Positions 39,955 to 48,971 of a stretch of DNA of 64,000 nucleotides are shown one piece after another. Below the pieces are notes generated by a model that worked only from the letters and a program-made list of their open reading frames with translations, did no database searches and was not told the DNA's origin. Numbering within the stretch: the first letter of the stretch is position 1; the number at the start of each line of letters is the position of its first letter. The DNA comes from CAIOYC01 sp965277345. Its GTDB lineage: Bacteria; Pseudomonadota; Alphaproteobacteria; Caulobacterales; Caulobacteraceae. The stretch lies in assembly GCA_965277345.1 (NCBI GenBank), contig CBDICI010000003.1, positions 124,001 through 188,000 of the forward strand, read 5' to 3'. The position numbers and the translations under genes are program-made.

Positions 39955-42510
39955 ATGATCCAGCTTCGTCCGTGGAAGATCGTCGTCGTCGCGCTGGCGG
40001 TGGTGTTCGGCCTGCTGTTCTCGCTGCCGAACGCCCTGGCGCCCGGCGCGCTGCCGGGCTGGCTGCCGAACCAGCGGCTGAACCTCGGCCTCGACCTGCA
40101 GGGCGGCTCCTACCTGCTGCTGGAAGTGGACCTGGACGCGCTTAAGAAGGAGCAGCTCACCAATCTGGTCGAGGATGCCCGGCGCGCGCTGCAGACCCGG
40201 CAGATTCTGTTCACCGGCCTCGGCGTCGCCGGCGACCATGTCAGCGTCCGCATCAGCGACCCCGCCCACCTCGCCGACGCCCTGGCCGAACTGAAGAAGC
40301 TGGCCGCGCCGCTGCCGTCGGGCGGGCGCGATATCGACGTCACCCAGGGGCCGGACCAGAGCGTCGTCCTGTCCCAGAACGCTGACGCCCAGCGCATCGC
40401 CGGCACGAAGGCGGTAGATCAGGAGATCGAAATCCTGCACCGGCGGATCGATGCGCTCGGCACGCGTGAACCGGCCATCACCAAGCAGGGCTCGAACCGC
40501 ATCGTGGTCGAGGCCGCCGGCGAGAGCGATCCGGAAAAGCTAAAGGCGGTGATCGGCAAGACCGCCAAGCTGACCTTCCAGATGGTGGACGATGCGGCCA
40601 GTCCGCAGGAGGCGCAGACCAACCCCGCCGCCGTGCCGCCCGGCGACGTCTGGATGCCCACGGACGAGAAGTTCGATCCCTACGGCTTGGTGCTGAAGAA
40701 GCGCGCCATCGTCTCGGGCGACATGCTGACCGGCGCCCAGTCCAGCTTCGACGAGAACGGCCGCCCGTCGATCTCCTTCCGGTTCAACAACCAGGGCACG
40801 CGCAAGTTTGGCGACGCCTCCACCCAGTCGGTGGGCAAGCGGTTCGCCATCGTGCTCGACGGCCGCATCGTCTCGGCGCCGACGATCCAGGGGCCGATCA
40901 CCACCGGTTCCGGCCAGATCACCGGCAATTTTCAGCCGGAGGAGACGGCGCGGATGTCGCTCCTCCTGCGCTCGGGCGCCCTGCCGGCGCCGCTGCATGT
41001 GGTGGAGCAGCGCTCGGTGGGCGCCGAGCTTGGGGCCGATGCGGTGCGCTCCGGCGCCATCGCGCTGGTCATCGGCGCGATCGCCATCTTCGCCTTCATC
41101 ATCCTGGCCTATGGCCTGTTCGGGGTGTTCGCCTCCATCGCGCTGGTGGTGAATCTGCTGCTGCTGCTGGCCTTCATGTCCATGACCCAGGGCACGCTGA
41201 CCCTGCCGGGCATCGCCGGGGTGATCCTGACCCTGGCCGTGGCGGTGGACGCCAATGTGCTGGTCTATGAGCGGATGCGCGACGAGTTCCGCCACGGCCG
41301 TTCGCTGATCCTGTCGCTGGACAGCGGCTATCGGCTGGCCTGGCCCTCGATCATGGACGCCAACATCACCACGCTGATCTCGGCCCTGATCATGTATTTC
41401 CTCGGCTCCGGTCCGGTGAAGGGGTTCGCCCTGACCTTGATGGTCGGGGTGTTCACCTCGGTGTTCACCGCCATGCTGATCACCCAGCTCCTGATCGGCT
41501 GGTGGTTCAAACTGGCGCGGCCCAAGGCGCTGCCCATCGGCAAGGATCGCGGCTGGTGGCCGGTGAGCCGGCTTTTGCCGCACGACACCAAGTTCCGCTT
41601 CACCCGCCTGGCCCCCTATGCGGCGGTGCTGTCGGTGATCCTGGTCGTCGCCTCGCTCGGCTCCTTCGGGCTCCGGGGGCTGAACCTCGGCATCGACTTC
41701 AAGGGCGGCACGGTGATCGAGGCGGTGACGCCCGGTCCCGCGCCGCTCGGCGGCTATCGCACCGCGCTGGCCGGCATGAACCTGCGCGACAGCCAGGTGC
41801 AAGGCTTCGGCGCCGCCAATGACGCCATGATCAAGTTCCTGCCCCGCGACGGGGTGGACCCCACCGCCCAGGTCAACGATGTGAAGGCCGGGCTGTCGCA
41901 GCAGTTTCCGGGGGTGAAGTACCCGTCCACGGAGGTGGTCGGCTCCAAGGTCTCGGGCGAGCTGTTCCAGTCCGGCTTCACTGCCCTCGGCATCGCCATC
42001 GTCATGATGCTGGGCTATCTCTGGTTCCGTTTCGGCCTGCAGCAGGGCCTCGGCGCCGTGCTGGCCGTGTTCCACGACATCGTGTTGACCATCGGCCTTT
42101 TGTCGCTGTTCCAGATCGAGTTCTCCATGACCTCGATCGCGGCCCTGCTCACCGTCATCGGCTATTCGATGAACGAAAAGGTGATCACCTTCGACCGGTT
42201 GAAGGAGAACCTGCGCAAGTATCGCAGGACGCCGCTGCGCGAGGTGATCGACCTCTCGGAGAACGAGCGGTGGTCGCGAACCCTGATCACCGGCACCACG
42301 GCGCTGCTGGCCTTGGGGGGGATGCTGTTCCTGTCCGGCGCCAACCTGTTCCCCCTCGCCTTCACCATGGTCTTCGGCATCGTCATCGGCACCTATTCGT
42401 CGATCTATGTGGCGCTGCCGGTGCTGCTGCTGTGGGGGGTGAAGCGCGGTGAAGAAGACGCCAAGCCGATCGCGCCCACGGGCTCCGTGCCCAAGCCGCG
42501 CCAGGCCTGA
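39955..42510 (+). CDS. secDF: Fused protein translocase subunit SecDF
   Basis: An 851-residue fusion of SecD and SecF, giving two six-TM halves. SecD: N-terminal TM, the P1 region with 'LGLDLQGGSYLLLEV', and TM4 'GVILTLAVAVDANVLVYERM' with the conserved Asp (D340-equivalent). SecF: 'LNLGIDFKGGTVIEA' and 'TVIGYSMNEKVITFDRLKEN'. The Asp of the consensus SLND is Glu here. A proton-driven helper that pulls secreted proteins on the periplasmic side. It follows yajC, as usual, and is followed 8 bp later by an Mth938-like gene. Confidence 0.95.
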   Translation: MIQLRPWKIVVVALAVVFGLLFSLPNALAPGALPGWLPNQRLNLGLDLQGGSYLLLEVDLDALKKEQLTNLVEDARRALQTRQILFTGLGVAGDHVSVRISDPAHLADALAELKKLAAPLPSGGRDIDVTQGPDQSVVLSQNADAQRIAGTKAVDQEIEILHRRIDALGTREPAITKQGSNRIVVEAAGESDPEKLKAVIGKTAKLTFQMVDDAASPQEAQTNPAAVPPGDVWMPTDEKFDPYGLVLKKRAIVSGDMLTGAQSSFDENGRPSISFRFNNQGTRKFGDASTQSVGKRFAIVLDGRIVSAPTIQGPITTGSGQITGNFQPEETARMSLLLRSGALPAPLHVVEQRSVGAELGADAVRSGAIALVIGAIAIFAFIILAYGLFGVFASIALVVNLLLLLAFMSMTQGTLTLPGIAGVILTLAVAVDANVLVYERMRDEFRHGRSLILSLDSGYRLAWPSIMDANITTLISALIMYFLGSGPVKGFALTLMVGVFTSVFTAMLITQLLIGWWFKLARPKALPIGKDRGWWPVSRLLPHDTKFRFTRLAPYAAVLSVILVVASLGSFGLRGLNLGIDFKGGTVIEAVTPGPAPLGGYRTALAGMNLRDSQVQGFGAANDAMIKFLPRDGVDPTAQVNDVKAGLSQQFPGVKYPSTEVVGSKVSGELFQSGFTALGIAIVMMLGYLWFRFGLQQGLGAVLAVFHDIVLTIGLLSLFQIEFSMTSIAALLTVIGYSMNEKVITFDRLKENLRKYRRTPLREVIDLSENERWSRTLITGTTALLALGGMLFLSGANLFPLAFTMVFGIVIGTYSSIYVALPVLLLWGVKRGEEDAKPIAPTGSVPKPRQA

Positions 42511-42518
42511 GCCCGAGC

Positions 42519-42881
42519 ATGGCGCTCCGCCAGCCGCCGGCCATCGAGGGTTACGGCGGCGGCGGCTTTCGCGTCGGTGGAAATTGGGTCGCGGGCTCCG
42601 TCCTGATCCTCGATGACGTAGCCCGCCCCTGGCCAGTAAGCGCGCCGGCGGAGCTCACCCCGTCGGACTTCGGCGCGGTGATCGCCGCGGGGGCGGCGGT
42701 GGTCGAGTTCGTGCTGCTGGGAACCGGGCCGGCCATGGCGCCGCCGCCCAAGGCCGTTCGCCTGGCCCTGCACGACGCCGGCCTGGGAATCGAGCTCATG
42801 GACACCCTGGCCGCCGTCCGCCTCTACAACGTCCTGGCCCAGGAGGGCCGACGCGTAGCGGCGGCGCTGATCGCCGTCTGA
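42519..42881 (+). CDS. Mth938-like domain protein
   Basis: A 120-residue protein of the Mth938/NDUFAF3 fold: 'IEGYGGGGFRVGGNWVAGSV', 'TPSDFGAVIAAGAAVVEFVL', 'LGTGPAMAPPPKAVRLALHD' and 'MDTLAAVRLYNVLAQEGRRV'. Eukaryotic relatives are complex I assembly factors. In Alphaproteobacteria it sits downstream of secDF, as here (8 bp after it). The molecular function is not established. Confidence 0.82.
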   Translation: MALRQPPAIEGYGGGGFRVGGNWVAGSVLILDDVARPWPVSAPAELTPSDFGAVIAAGAAVVEFVLLGTGPAMAPPPKAVRLALHDAGLGIELMDTLAAVRLYNVLAQEGRRVAAALIAV

Positions 42882-42883
42882 AG

Positions 42884-43001
42884 CACTCCCCTCACCCTCC
42901 CACGCGCTGACGCGCGCGGGTCCCTCCCTCTCCCCGCACGCGGGGCGAGGGGTTCGCACCTTTCTCCCTCTCCCCACGGGAGAGGGTCGGGGTGAGGGAG
43001 C
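42884..43001. repeat. Intergenic inverted repeat, family E
   Basis: An approximately 118-bp palindromic element. It starts CACTCCCCTCACCCTCC and ends GGGTCGGGGTGAGGGAG, which are near-complementary, and has inner 'CCCTCTCCCC' and 'GGGAGAGGG' blocks. It separates the Mth938-like gene from the PuuD-like gene. No second copy was found in the window. Confidence 0.6.
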
Positions 43002-43084
43002 GTCTTGCAGGTGAGACGTTTGCATCCCCCGCCAAACCGCCTAGGTTGCCGCGGAACTGGATTCTCAAGAGGGGGCTTAACGCC

Positions 43085-43693
43085 ATGGCCGGGCTGCTCG
43101 CCAATTTCCGCAATACCGTGATCCTGAGCGTGGTGCTGGCGCTGCTGATGGTGGGCGCCTATTTCCACCACAACCACAACATGGCCGACGCCATCTTCTG
43201 GCAGGCGGTGCTGCGCCTGTTCCACGTCTTCTCCGGCATCCTGTGGATCGGCCTGCTCTACTATTTCAACTTCGTGCAGATCCGGGTGATGCCCAACGTG
43301 CCGGCCGAACTGAAGCCGGCGGTATCCAAATATATCGCGCCCGAGGCCCTGTTCTGGTTCCGCTGGTCGGCGCTGGCCACCTGGGTGTTCGGCATCCTTC
43401 TCGCCTGGAACCGCGGCTATCTGGTCGGCGCCATCACGCTCGGCGCGTCCGAGGGCTTCACCGTGCCGCAGCATTCGCTGATCGGGTTCGGCATGTGGCT
43501 GGCGACGATCATGTTCCTGAACGTCTGGGGCATCATCTGGCCGAACCAGAAGCGCGCGCTCGGCATCGTCGAGGTGGACGCGGACGCCAAGGCCAAGGCG
43601 GCGCGGATCGCCATGCTGGGCTCGCGCACCAACATGCTGCTCTCCATCCCCATGCTGGTCACCATGACCATGAGCCAGACCATCTTCGGCTGA
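43085..43693 (+). CDS. PuuD-like membrane protein (urate hydroxylase N-terminal family)
   Basis: A 202-residue polytopic membrane protein: five hydrophobic segments, including 'VILSVVLALLMVGAYF' and 'LFHVFSGILWIGLLYYFNFV', and 'FGMWLATIMFLNVWGIIWPN'. This is the Urate_ox_N/PuuD membrane module. The cytochrome c domain that full-length PuuD has at its C-terminus is missing, so urate oxidation is uncertain. The start at 43085 follows a GGGGGC-rich ribosome binding region. The next gene starts at or across its stop. Confidence 0.72.
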   Translation: MAGLLANFRNTVILSVVLALLMVGAYFHHNHNMADAIFWQAVLRLFHVFSGILWIGLLYYFNFVQIRVMPNVPAELKPAVSKYIAPEALFWFRWSALATWVFGILLAWNRGYLVGAITLGASEGFTVPQHSLIGFGMWLATIMFLNVWGIIWPNQKRALGIVEVDADAKAKAARIAMLGSRTNMLLSIPMLVTMTMSQTIFG

Positions 43694-44292
43694 CCCTGAC
43701 CCTCGACGCCGACCTTCGCGCGCGCGACCCGGACCGCTGGCTGGCCAGCCGGTTCGTCGGCGATCCCGTCCTCCGCGCCCGGTTGGTGGCGCTCTACACC
43801 CTGGATGGGGAATGGGCGCGGGTGGCCGCGCTGGCGAAGACGCCGCTGGCGGGCGAGATTCGCCTGGCCTGGTGGGCCGAGGCGGTGGAGTGCTTCGCCG
43901 CCGGCGGAGCGGCCGATCATCCGGCCCTGGCGGCGCTGGGCGCGGAGGCGGCGCAGGCGATCCAGCCAGAGCTTCAGGCCGTGATCGACTCTCGCCAGGC
44001 CGCACTGGAATCGCCGGGTCCCAGTGAAGCCGCCGAGGCCGCGGTGATGGCCGCCGCCGCCCGCCTGCTTGACCCTTTGTCAACCCAGGTCGATTTCAGG
44101 GCCGCCGCGCACGCCTTCGTCGCCCGCCACACCCATGCCCTCGATGCCGCCAATGCCGCGCTGGCGCACCTGCCCGCTCAGGCCTTCCCGGCCGTAGCCC
44201 ACGTGACGCTGCTTCGTTGTGGCGACCGGCGCCCGGGCGAACTCGAAAAGCGCCTGCGGATCGTCTGGGCAGTGGTACGGGGCCGACTGTAG
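43690..44292 (+). CDS. Squalene/phytoene synthase-like protein, non-canonical start
   Basis: A protein of about 200 residues of the squalene/phytoene-synthase-like group: 'DPDRWLASRFVGDPVLRARL', 'VALYTLDGEWARVAAL', 'EIRLAWWAEAVECFAAGG' and 'DFRAAAHAFVARHTHALDA'. The family has an all-helical isoprenoid-synthase fold. The DDxxD metal motifs of true synthases are not seen, so a synthase function is doubtful. No ATG, GTG or TTG precedes the conserved N-terminus in frame. CTG at 43690, overlapping the PuuD stop as CTGA, is the likely coupled start. Confidence 0.65.
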   Translation: MTLTLDADLRARDPDRWLASRFVGDPVLRARLVALYTLDGEWARVAALAKTPLAGEIRLAWWAEAVECFAAGGAADHPALAALGAEAAQAIQPELQAVIDSRQAALESPGPSEAAEAAVMAAAARLLDPLSTQVDFRAAAHAFVARHTHALDAANAALAHLPAQAFPAVAHVTLLRCGDRRPGELEKRLRIVWAVVRGRL

Positions 44293-44331
44293 GTCGAGCC
44301 CGTTAGTCTAGTGGATCGGGCTTAACATTAG

Positions 44332-44412
44332 GCCTCATCCTGAGCCTGTCGAAGGACGAGGCCGCGCGCGCAGTGGGTTTCGCCTCGTCCTTCGACAGGC
44401 TCAGGATGAGGC
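44332..44412. repeat. Perfect inverted repeat, family B copy 3
   Basis: Two 31-bp arms (44332-44362 and 44382-44412) are exact inverse complements around a 19-bp spacer, the cleanest of the three family B copies. It lies between the convergent phytoene-synthase-like and DUF1353 genes and would form a long stable hairpin as RNA in either direction. A terminator or RNA-processing role is plausible. Confidence 0.8.
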
Positions 44413-44445
44413 GAAAGAAGACGCGCAAGACAAACGAATGAAGTT

Positions 44446-45036
44446 CTAGAGGCGCGGCAATACCCCCACGGCCTTCAGCTTCAACAAGGTCAAGCCCTTC
44501 AGGTCTTCGCAGCGGTTCAGGCGGGCGACGATGGCGGTCCGGGGCCTGGGCGGGGGGCGGATCGGCTTTTGCGTCTCCGGATCGACGAAGCGCCACTCGC
44601 CGGGCGCGCCGTAGTTCTGCGCCCCGCCCGCGCGCACCGCCTCATACATGATCTTGCGTCGGATCGGGTCCACGTGGTGCGCCGCCAGCGCGTCGAGCAG
44701 GATGGTGTCCGCCTTCTCCCGCTGGCCGGGCTCGCCCACGGCATAGAGATAGTCGTGGATCACCGCCGCCTCCATGTTGTCGCCCATGGGGTCGATGATG
44801 GCGGAGGCGGCGTAGGGAATGGAGGCGAAATCGGTCTCGAAACCCTTCGGGATGCGGATCACCTCGTGGGTCAGGGGATAGCACCAGTAGTAGTCGTCGG
44901 TCAGGGCCGCCACCCGGCGGAAACCCTCGCGCCGGGCGTCGCGCTCCACAGCGATGTGCAGCGAGGTCTGCGGCTTCATTTCCGAGGCGCAGCCGCAAAG
45001 GGCCAGAAGCGCCAGAAGGGCGAGCGTTCGCCTCAC
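44446..45036 (-). CDS. DUF1353-domain lipoprotein
   Basis: A 196-residue lipoprotein: signal 'MRRTLALLALLALCGC' with lipobox Cys at 16. The DUF1353 core is 'DDYYWCYPLTHEVIRIPKGF', 'ETDFASIPYAASAIIDP' and 'AAVIHDYLYAVGE', with conserved His/Asp residues. Phage-like and bacterial DUF1353 proteins have unknown function. A basic tail ends the protein. The start overlaps the trmFO stop by 4 bp (ATGA), so it is cotranscribed with trmFO. Confidence 0.82.
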   Translation of the reverse strand: MRRTLALLALLALCGCASEMKPQTSLHIAVERDARREGFRRVAALTDDYYWCYPLTHEVIRIPKGFETDFASIPYAASAIIDPMGDNMEAAVIHDYLYAVGEPGQREKADTILLDALAAHHVDPIRRKIMYEAVRAGGAQNYGAPGEWRFVDPETQKPIRPPPRPRTAIVARLNRCEDLKGLTLLKLKAVGVLPRL

Positions 45037-46463
45037 GCCGCCGCCTCCGCTCCGTCCTGCGCGCCGCCGAGCCAGGCGTCGAGGTCGCGAAGGGCGCGCA
45101 GGCTCATGCCGCGCTTTTTCGCCCGGCCCCGATCGGTGGGGCTGAGTCGGCGCCCCTGGGCGTCCCGTTTGGGCGAGTCCTGATCCAGCGGCGGCATCAA
45201 ACCGTAGTTGATGTTCATGGGCTGGAACGATCCCACGCCATGGCCGAGGTGCCCGCCGGTGATGTGCGCCACCAGCGCCCCGAGCGCCGTGGACGGCGGG
45301 GGCGGGTCCAGTGCCTCGCCCCGCCGTTCCGCCGCCGCCAGCCGCCCGGCGATCAGGCCGATGGCCGCGCTCTCCACATAGCCTTCCACCCCGGTGATCT
45401 GACCGGCGAAGCGCAGGCGCGGCTCCGTTTTCAGCCGAAGCCGCCCATCGAGCAGGCGCGGCGAATTGATGAAGGTGTTGCGGTGCAGGCCGCCCAGCCG
45501 CGCGAACACCGCCCGCTCCAGTCCCGGAATGGTGCGGAACACCTCGGTCTGCGCCCCGTGCTTCAGCTTGGTCTGGAAGCCGACCATGTTGAACAAGGCG
45601 CCGAGCGCATTGTCCTGGCGCAGTTGCACCACGGCGTGGGGCTTTTCCTGCGGCCGGTGCGGATTGGTCAGCCCGATGGGCTTCATCGGCCCGAAGCGCA
45701 GGCTTTCGCGGCCGCGCTCGGCAATCACCTCCACGGGCAGGCAGCCCTCGAAATAGGGCACATGCTCCCAGTTCTTGAACTCGGCCTTCTCACCATCGAG
45801 CAGGGCCTGGACGAAGGCGTCGTACTGCGCCTTGTCCAGGGGGCAGTTGATATAGGCCGCCGCGTCTCCCCCCGGGCCCTCCTTGTCATAGCGCGACTGG
45901 CGCCAAGCCACCGACATGTCGATGGACTCGATGTGGACGATGGGCGCGATGGCGTCGAAGAAACTCAGCGCGTCCTCGCCGGTCTGGGCCAGGAGGGCGG
46001 CGGACAGGGCGGGGGAGGTGAGGGGGCCCGTGGCGATCACCACGCTGGGCCAGTCGGCGGGCGGTATTCCGGCCACCTCGCCGCGCTCCACGGCGATCAG
46101 CGGATGGGCGGCGATGGCCGCGGTCACGCCGGCGGAGAAGCCCTCCCGGTCCACCGCCAGCGCGCCGCCCGCCGGCACCTGGCTGGCGTCGCCGCAGCGC
46201 AGGATCAGCGAGCCGCAGCGGCGCATCTCCGCGTGCAGCAGCCCGACCGCATTATGCTCCCAGTCGTCGGAGCGGAAGGAGTTGGAACAGACCAGTTCGG
46301 CCAGCCCCTCGGTCTGGTGCGCGTCGGTCTTCACCAGCGGCCGCATCTCGTGCAACACCACGGGCACGCCGCGTTCGGCGATCTGCCAGGCGCATTCGCA
46401 ACCGGCCAGGCCGGCGCCGATCACGTGAACGGGGTGTGGCGCGAGGGAGGGATCGGAGCGCAT
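45033..46463 (-). CDS. trmFO: Methylenetetrahydrofolate--tRNA-(uracil-5)-methyltransferase TrmFO
   Basis: A 476-residue flavoenzyme forming 5-methyluridine 54 in tRNA with methylene-THF. 'VHVIGAGLAGCECAWQIAER' is the FAD fold. 'LAELVCSNSFRSDDWEHNAV' and 'YFEGCLPVEVIAERGRESLR' hold the two catalytic Cys. 'FAGQITGVEGYVESAAIGL' and 'GSFQPMNINYGLMPPL' are C-terminal signatures. TrmFO is normally found in Gram-positives and many Alphaproteobacteria in place of TrmA. The start is at ATG 46463. Confidence 0.95.
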   Translation of the reverse strand: MRSDPSLAPHPVHVIGAGLAGCECAWQIAERGVPVVLHEMRPLVKTDAHQTEGLAELVCSNSFRSDDWEHNAVGLLHAEMRRCGSLILRCGDASQVPAGGALAVDREGFSAGVTAAIAAHPLIAVERGEVAGIPPADWPSVVIATGPLTSPALSAALLAQTGEDALSFFDAIAPIVHIESIDMSVAWRQSRYDKEGPGGDAAAYINCPLDKAQYDAFVQALLDGEKAEFKNWEHVPYFEGCLPVEVIAERGRESLRFGPMKPIGLTNPHRPQEKPHAVVQLRQDNALGALFNMVGFQTKLKHGAQTEVFRTIPGLERAVFARLGGLHRNTFINSPRLLDGRLRLKTEPRLRFAGQITGVEGYVESAAIGLIAGRLAAAERRGEALDPPPPSTALGALVAHITGGHLGHGVGSFQPMNINYGLMPPLDQDSPKRDAQGRRLSPTDRGRAKKRGMSLRALRDLDAWLGGAQDGAEAAA

Positions 46464-46547
46464 GGCGCCACCATACCCGCCCAGCCGCGTTGAAAAAATG
46501 GCTTGCCGCGCTCCACCGGTTGGGTGAGGGGACGCTAAGGGGATTTC

Positions 46548-47414
46548 ATGGCCGACCAGACCGTCACCGCCCGGGCCGCGCTCAGCGACGCTGTGGCCTT
46601 TGTGCACCGCGCCGCGCCCCTGGCCTGGGCGCCCATGGCGCTGGTGGCCGTGCTGGCCTTCATGCCGAGCCCTGCGCTGCATCTGGCGCCGGTCTGGCTG
46701 GTTGCTGTGGCGCTGCTGAACCTGCCGGTCTCGGCGGTGGCCAATGGCGCGCTCATGCGCATCGCGCTCGAGGACCGACACGCGGGCGAGGCCGATTTCC
46801 GTCTCGGCCCGGCCGGGCTGCAATGGGGCGTGATCGAAACCAAGCTGCTCTGGTCGCTGCTCCTGCTCGGACTATTCTTCGTCCTCTGCATCATAGGGGC
46901 GGTGTTCCTGTTCGGCCTCGTCGCCATCGTCGTGGCGGCGGTCAGCGGCGCGCCGCCCAGGACGCCGGCCGGCCTGTTCGCCAGCCCGTCGGGCGTTTTC
47001 GGCGGTCTCGCCTTCGCCATCGCCGTGCTGTTGATGTTCTGGGCGGCGGCGCGGCTGATCCTGGCGACGCCCGCCACCGCCGACCGACGCAGCGTGCAGG
47101 TGTTCTCCACTTGGGAATTGACGCGGGGGCAGGTGGTGAAGATCGCCGCCGCCATGATCGTCATCGGCCTGCCGGCCCTGATCCTGAACCAGGCGGCGCG
47201 GCTGTTCGCCGACGGGGGACCGGCGCTCGTTACCGCATTGTGGGGGCTCTACGCCCTGGTTGTCGGCCTGGTGCAGACGCCGCTGGTCGCCGGCGCCGCC
47301 GCCTCCTTCTACCGCCGGCTCGGCGATGGCGCGGCGGTCGCCGGGGCCGAACCCGCCGCGCACAACCGGCAGGAGACGGCCATTGCCGCCAACGGCCAAG
47401 CCGGGCAGGGTTAA
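46548..47414 (+). CDS. Polytopic membrane protein, first of four tandem paralogues
   Basis: A 288-residue membrane protein of about six to seven hydrophobic segments ('LLWSLLLLGLFFVLCIIGAV', 'VVKIAAAMIVIGLPALIL'). It shares with the third and fourth genes the amphipathic motif 'VFSTWELTRGQVVKI', preceding a hydrophobic segment. A short hydrophilic tail ends it. No enzymatic motif is visible. It is divergent from trmFO, with an 84-bp gap. The function is unknown, and a membrane-homeostasis or lipid role would be a guess. Confidence 0.6.
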   Translation: MADQTVTARAALSDAVAFVHRAAPLAWAPMALVAVLAFMPSPALHLAPVWLVAVALLNLPVSAVANGALMRIALEDRHAGEADFRLGPAGLQWGVIETKLLWSLLLLGLFFVLCIIGAVFLFGLVAIVVAAVSGAPPRTPAGLFASPSGVFGGLAFAIAVLLMFWAAARLILATPATADRRSVQVFSTWELTRGQVVKIAAAMIVIGLPALILNQAARLFADGGPALVTALWGLYALVVGLVQTPLVAGAAASFYRRLGDGAAVAGAEPAAHNRQETAIAANGQAGQG

Positions 47415-47459
47415 CGGGACGAAGTGGCCGGAACGTCGGCCGGGATTCGGGGAACGGAC

Positions 47460-48971
47460 ATGGCCTTGGCCCATCGCGCGGCGCCGCGTCTCGGCGTTCG
47501 GGACCTGATCGCGGAGGGCGGCGATTTCGCCCGCGAGGCCTGGCGCGAGGCCTGGCTGGTCATGCTGCTGCTGGTCGGCGTGCAGACCTATCTGTTCGCG
47601 CGGGGCCATATCGCCGTGGCCGACTGGCGCAGGAGCCCGATCGACTGGCTCGTTCCGCTGCTGCTGGTGTTTTATATCCCGCTCTACGGCGCCCTCTACC
47701 GCGCGGCGCTGGGCGGTCGTCCGGCGGCGGGGCTGGGGGTCGGCGGGCTGCAGTGGCGGGGGGTGGAGTGGCGTCTGATCGCCGTCGGCTTCGTCATCGT
47801 GTTCCTCGCCGGCCTGGCCATGGCGCCGTTCGTGGCCGCCAGCCTGATCGCCGCGCTGGTCATGGGCCTGCACGCCTCGATGAGCATCGGCCCGTTCGGC
47901 GGCTGGGCGCGCTGGACACCGGCGACGGTGGTGATCTGGCTGCTGTTCTTCTGGCTGATGGCGCCGCGGATCGCACGGCTGATGCTGGGCTGGGCCTATT
48001 CCACGGCGGCGGAGAAGATCGAGCCCTTCGCCGGCTGGGGGTCGTCCAGGCGATCCGGGTGGCCGCTCGCCTTCGCCCTGGTGGCGGCCTGCGCGCCGCT
48101 GGCGCTGGGCTGGCTGGCGCTCTACGCCCTGACGCTGGTGGAGCCCGATACGCTGTCCGGCGAGTATTGGCCCGTGCCAGAAGCGGTGGGCGCCGGGGTG
48201 CTGCTGGCCGTGCTCAAGGTGGCGGTGGTCGCCCCGCTCGGCGTCGGCGTGCTGACCGGCGCCTGGTGGCTGCTGGAGGGCGAGGGGGCCGACGCGCCCG
48301 CCGCCGTGGCGCCCATCCGGCCCGAGCCTCACCGGTTCCTGGACAGCCTCGGCCCTGCCACCCTCGCCGCCATGACCGCCGCCGGAGCCGCCCTCGCCGT
48401 GCGCGAGGCGGCGGAGCTCGGCCTACATCCCACTCAGATCGACCGCGACGCCGAACCTCCGCCCGAGCCCCAGCCCGGGCCGGGACACGATCCGGCCGCC
48501 GAGGGCGCCCACACGCCTGACGCCACGCCCCAGCCTGTGGGTGCGCCCGCCGCCGCGCCGGCCGAAACCTGGGTCGTCCACAACGCCGACAGCCCCAAGG
48601 CGAGCCCCGAACCGGCTGGGTCCGCCTCCGCGGAGGACCCGCCAACACCGGGGGGACCTGCGCCGCTCGACCTGACCGGCGCGGTCGCGTCGGACCGCGA
48701 CCTGCACATCGTGCATCCGGCTGAAGCGGCCGAACCCGAAGCGCCGCAACCGATCCTTGCCGAACCCGCGCCGCCGGAAGCCTTCCACATCTTCAATCCG
48801 CGGGCGCCGACCGCCCCGGGGCGTATCGCCGCGCTTTCGGCCTGGCCGCACTCCATCCTGCCGCTCTGGCCCACCGCCGTGAAGGCCGAGGCGGCGGCCG
48901 CCGCGCCGTCGGCCCTTGCATCCGGCGCCGAACCCGATCACCCCTCCACGGAGGTATCGGAGCGGCATTGA
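47460..48971 (+). CDS. Polytopic membrane protein with long Pro/Ala/Glu tail, second of four tandem paralogues
   Basis: A 503-residue protein. The first 280 residues hold six to seven transmembrane segments ('WLVMLLLVGVQTYLFARG', 'LIAVGFVIVFLAGLAMAPFV', 'ATVVIWLLFFWLMAPRIARL'). The remaining 220 are a disordered, Pro/Ala/Glu-rich, acidic tail ('PAAAPAETWVVHNADSPKAS'). It lacks the WELTRG motif of the other three and is the most divergent. The ATG at 47460 follows the first gene by 46 bp. Its stop overlaps the third gene (TGATG). Confidence 0.6.
   Translation: MALAHRAAPRLGVRDLIAEGGDFAREAWREAWLVMLLLVGVQTYLFARGHIAVADWRRSPIDWLVPLLLVFYIPLYGALYRAALGGRPAAGLGVGGLQWRGVEWRLIAVGFVIVFLAGLAMAPFVAASLIAALVMGLHASMSIGPFGGWARWTPATVVIWLLFFWLMAPRIARLMLGWAYSTAAEKIEPFAGWGSSRRSGWPLAFALVAACAPLALGWLALYALTLVEPDTLSGEYWPVPEAVGAGVLLAVLKVAVVAPLGVGVLTGAWWLLEGEGADAPAAVAPIRPEPHRFLDSLGPATLAAMTAAGAALAVREAAELGLHPTQIDRDAEPPPEPQPGPGHDPAAEGAHTPDATPQPVGAPAAAPAETWVVHNADSPKASPEPAGSASAEDPPTPGGPAPLDLTGAVASDRDLHIVHPAEAAEPEAPQPILAEPAPPEAFHIFNPRAPTAPGRIAALSAWPHSILPLWPTAVKAEAAAAAPSALASGAEPDHPSTEVSERH

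Noticed and set aside
46872..48332. Minus-strand Gln/His/Arg-rich open frame opposite the membrane genes
   Set aside because: Composition is that of an antisense translation of hydrophobic segments. The plus strand shows coherent membrane topology.
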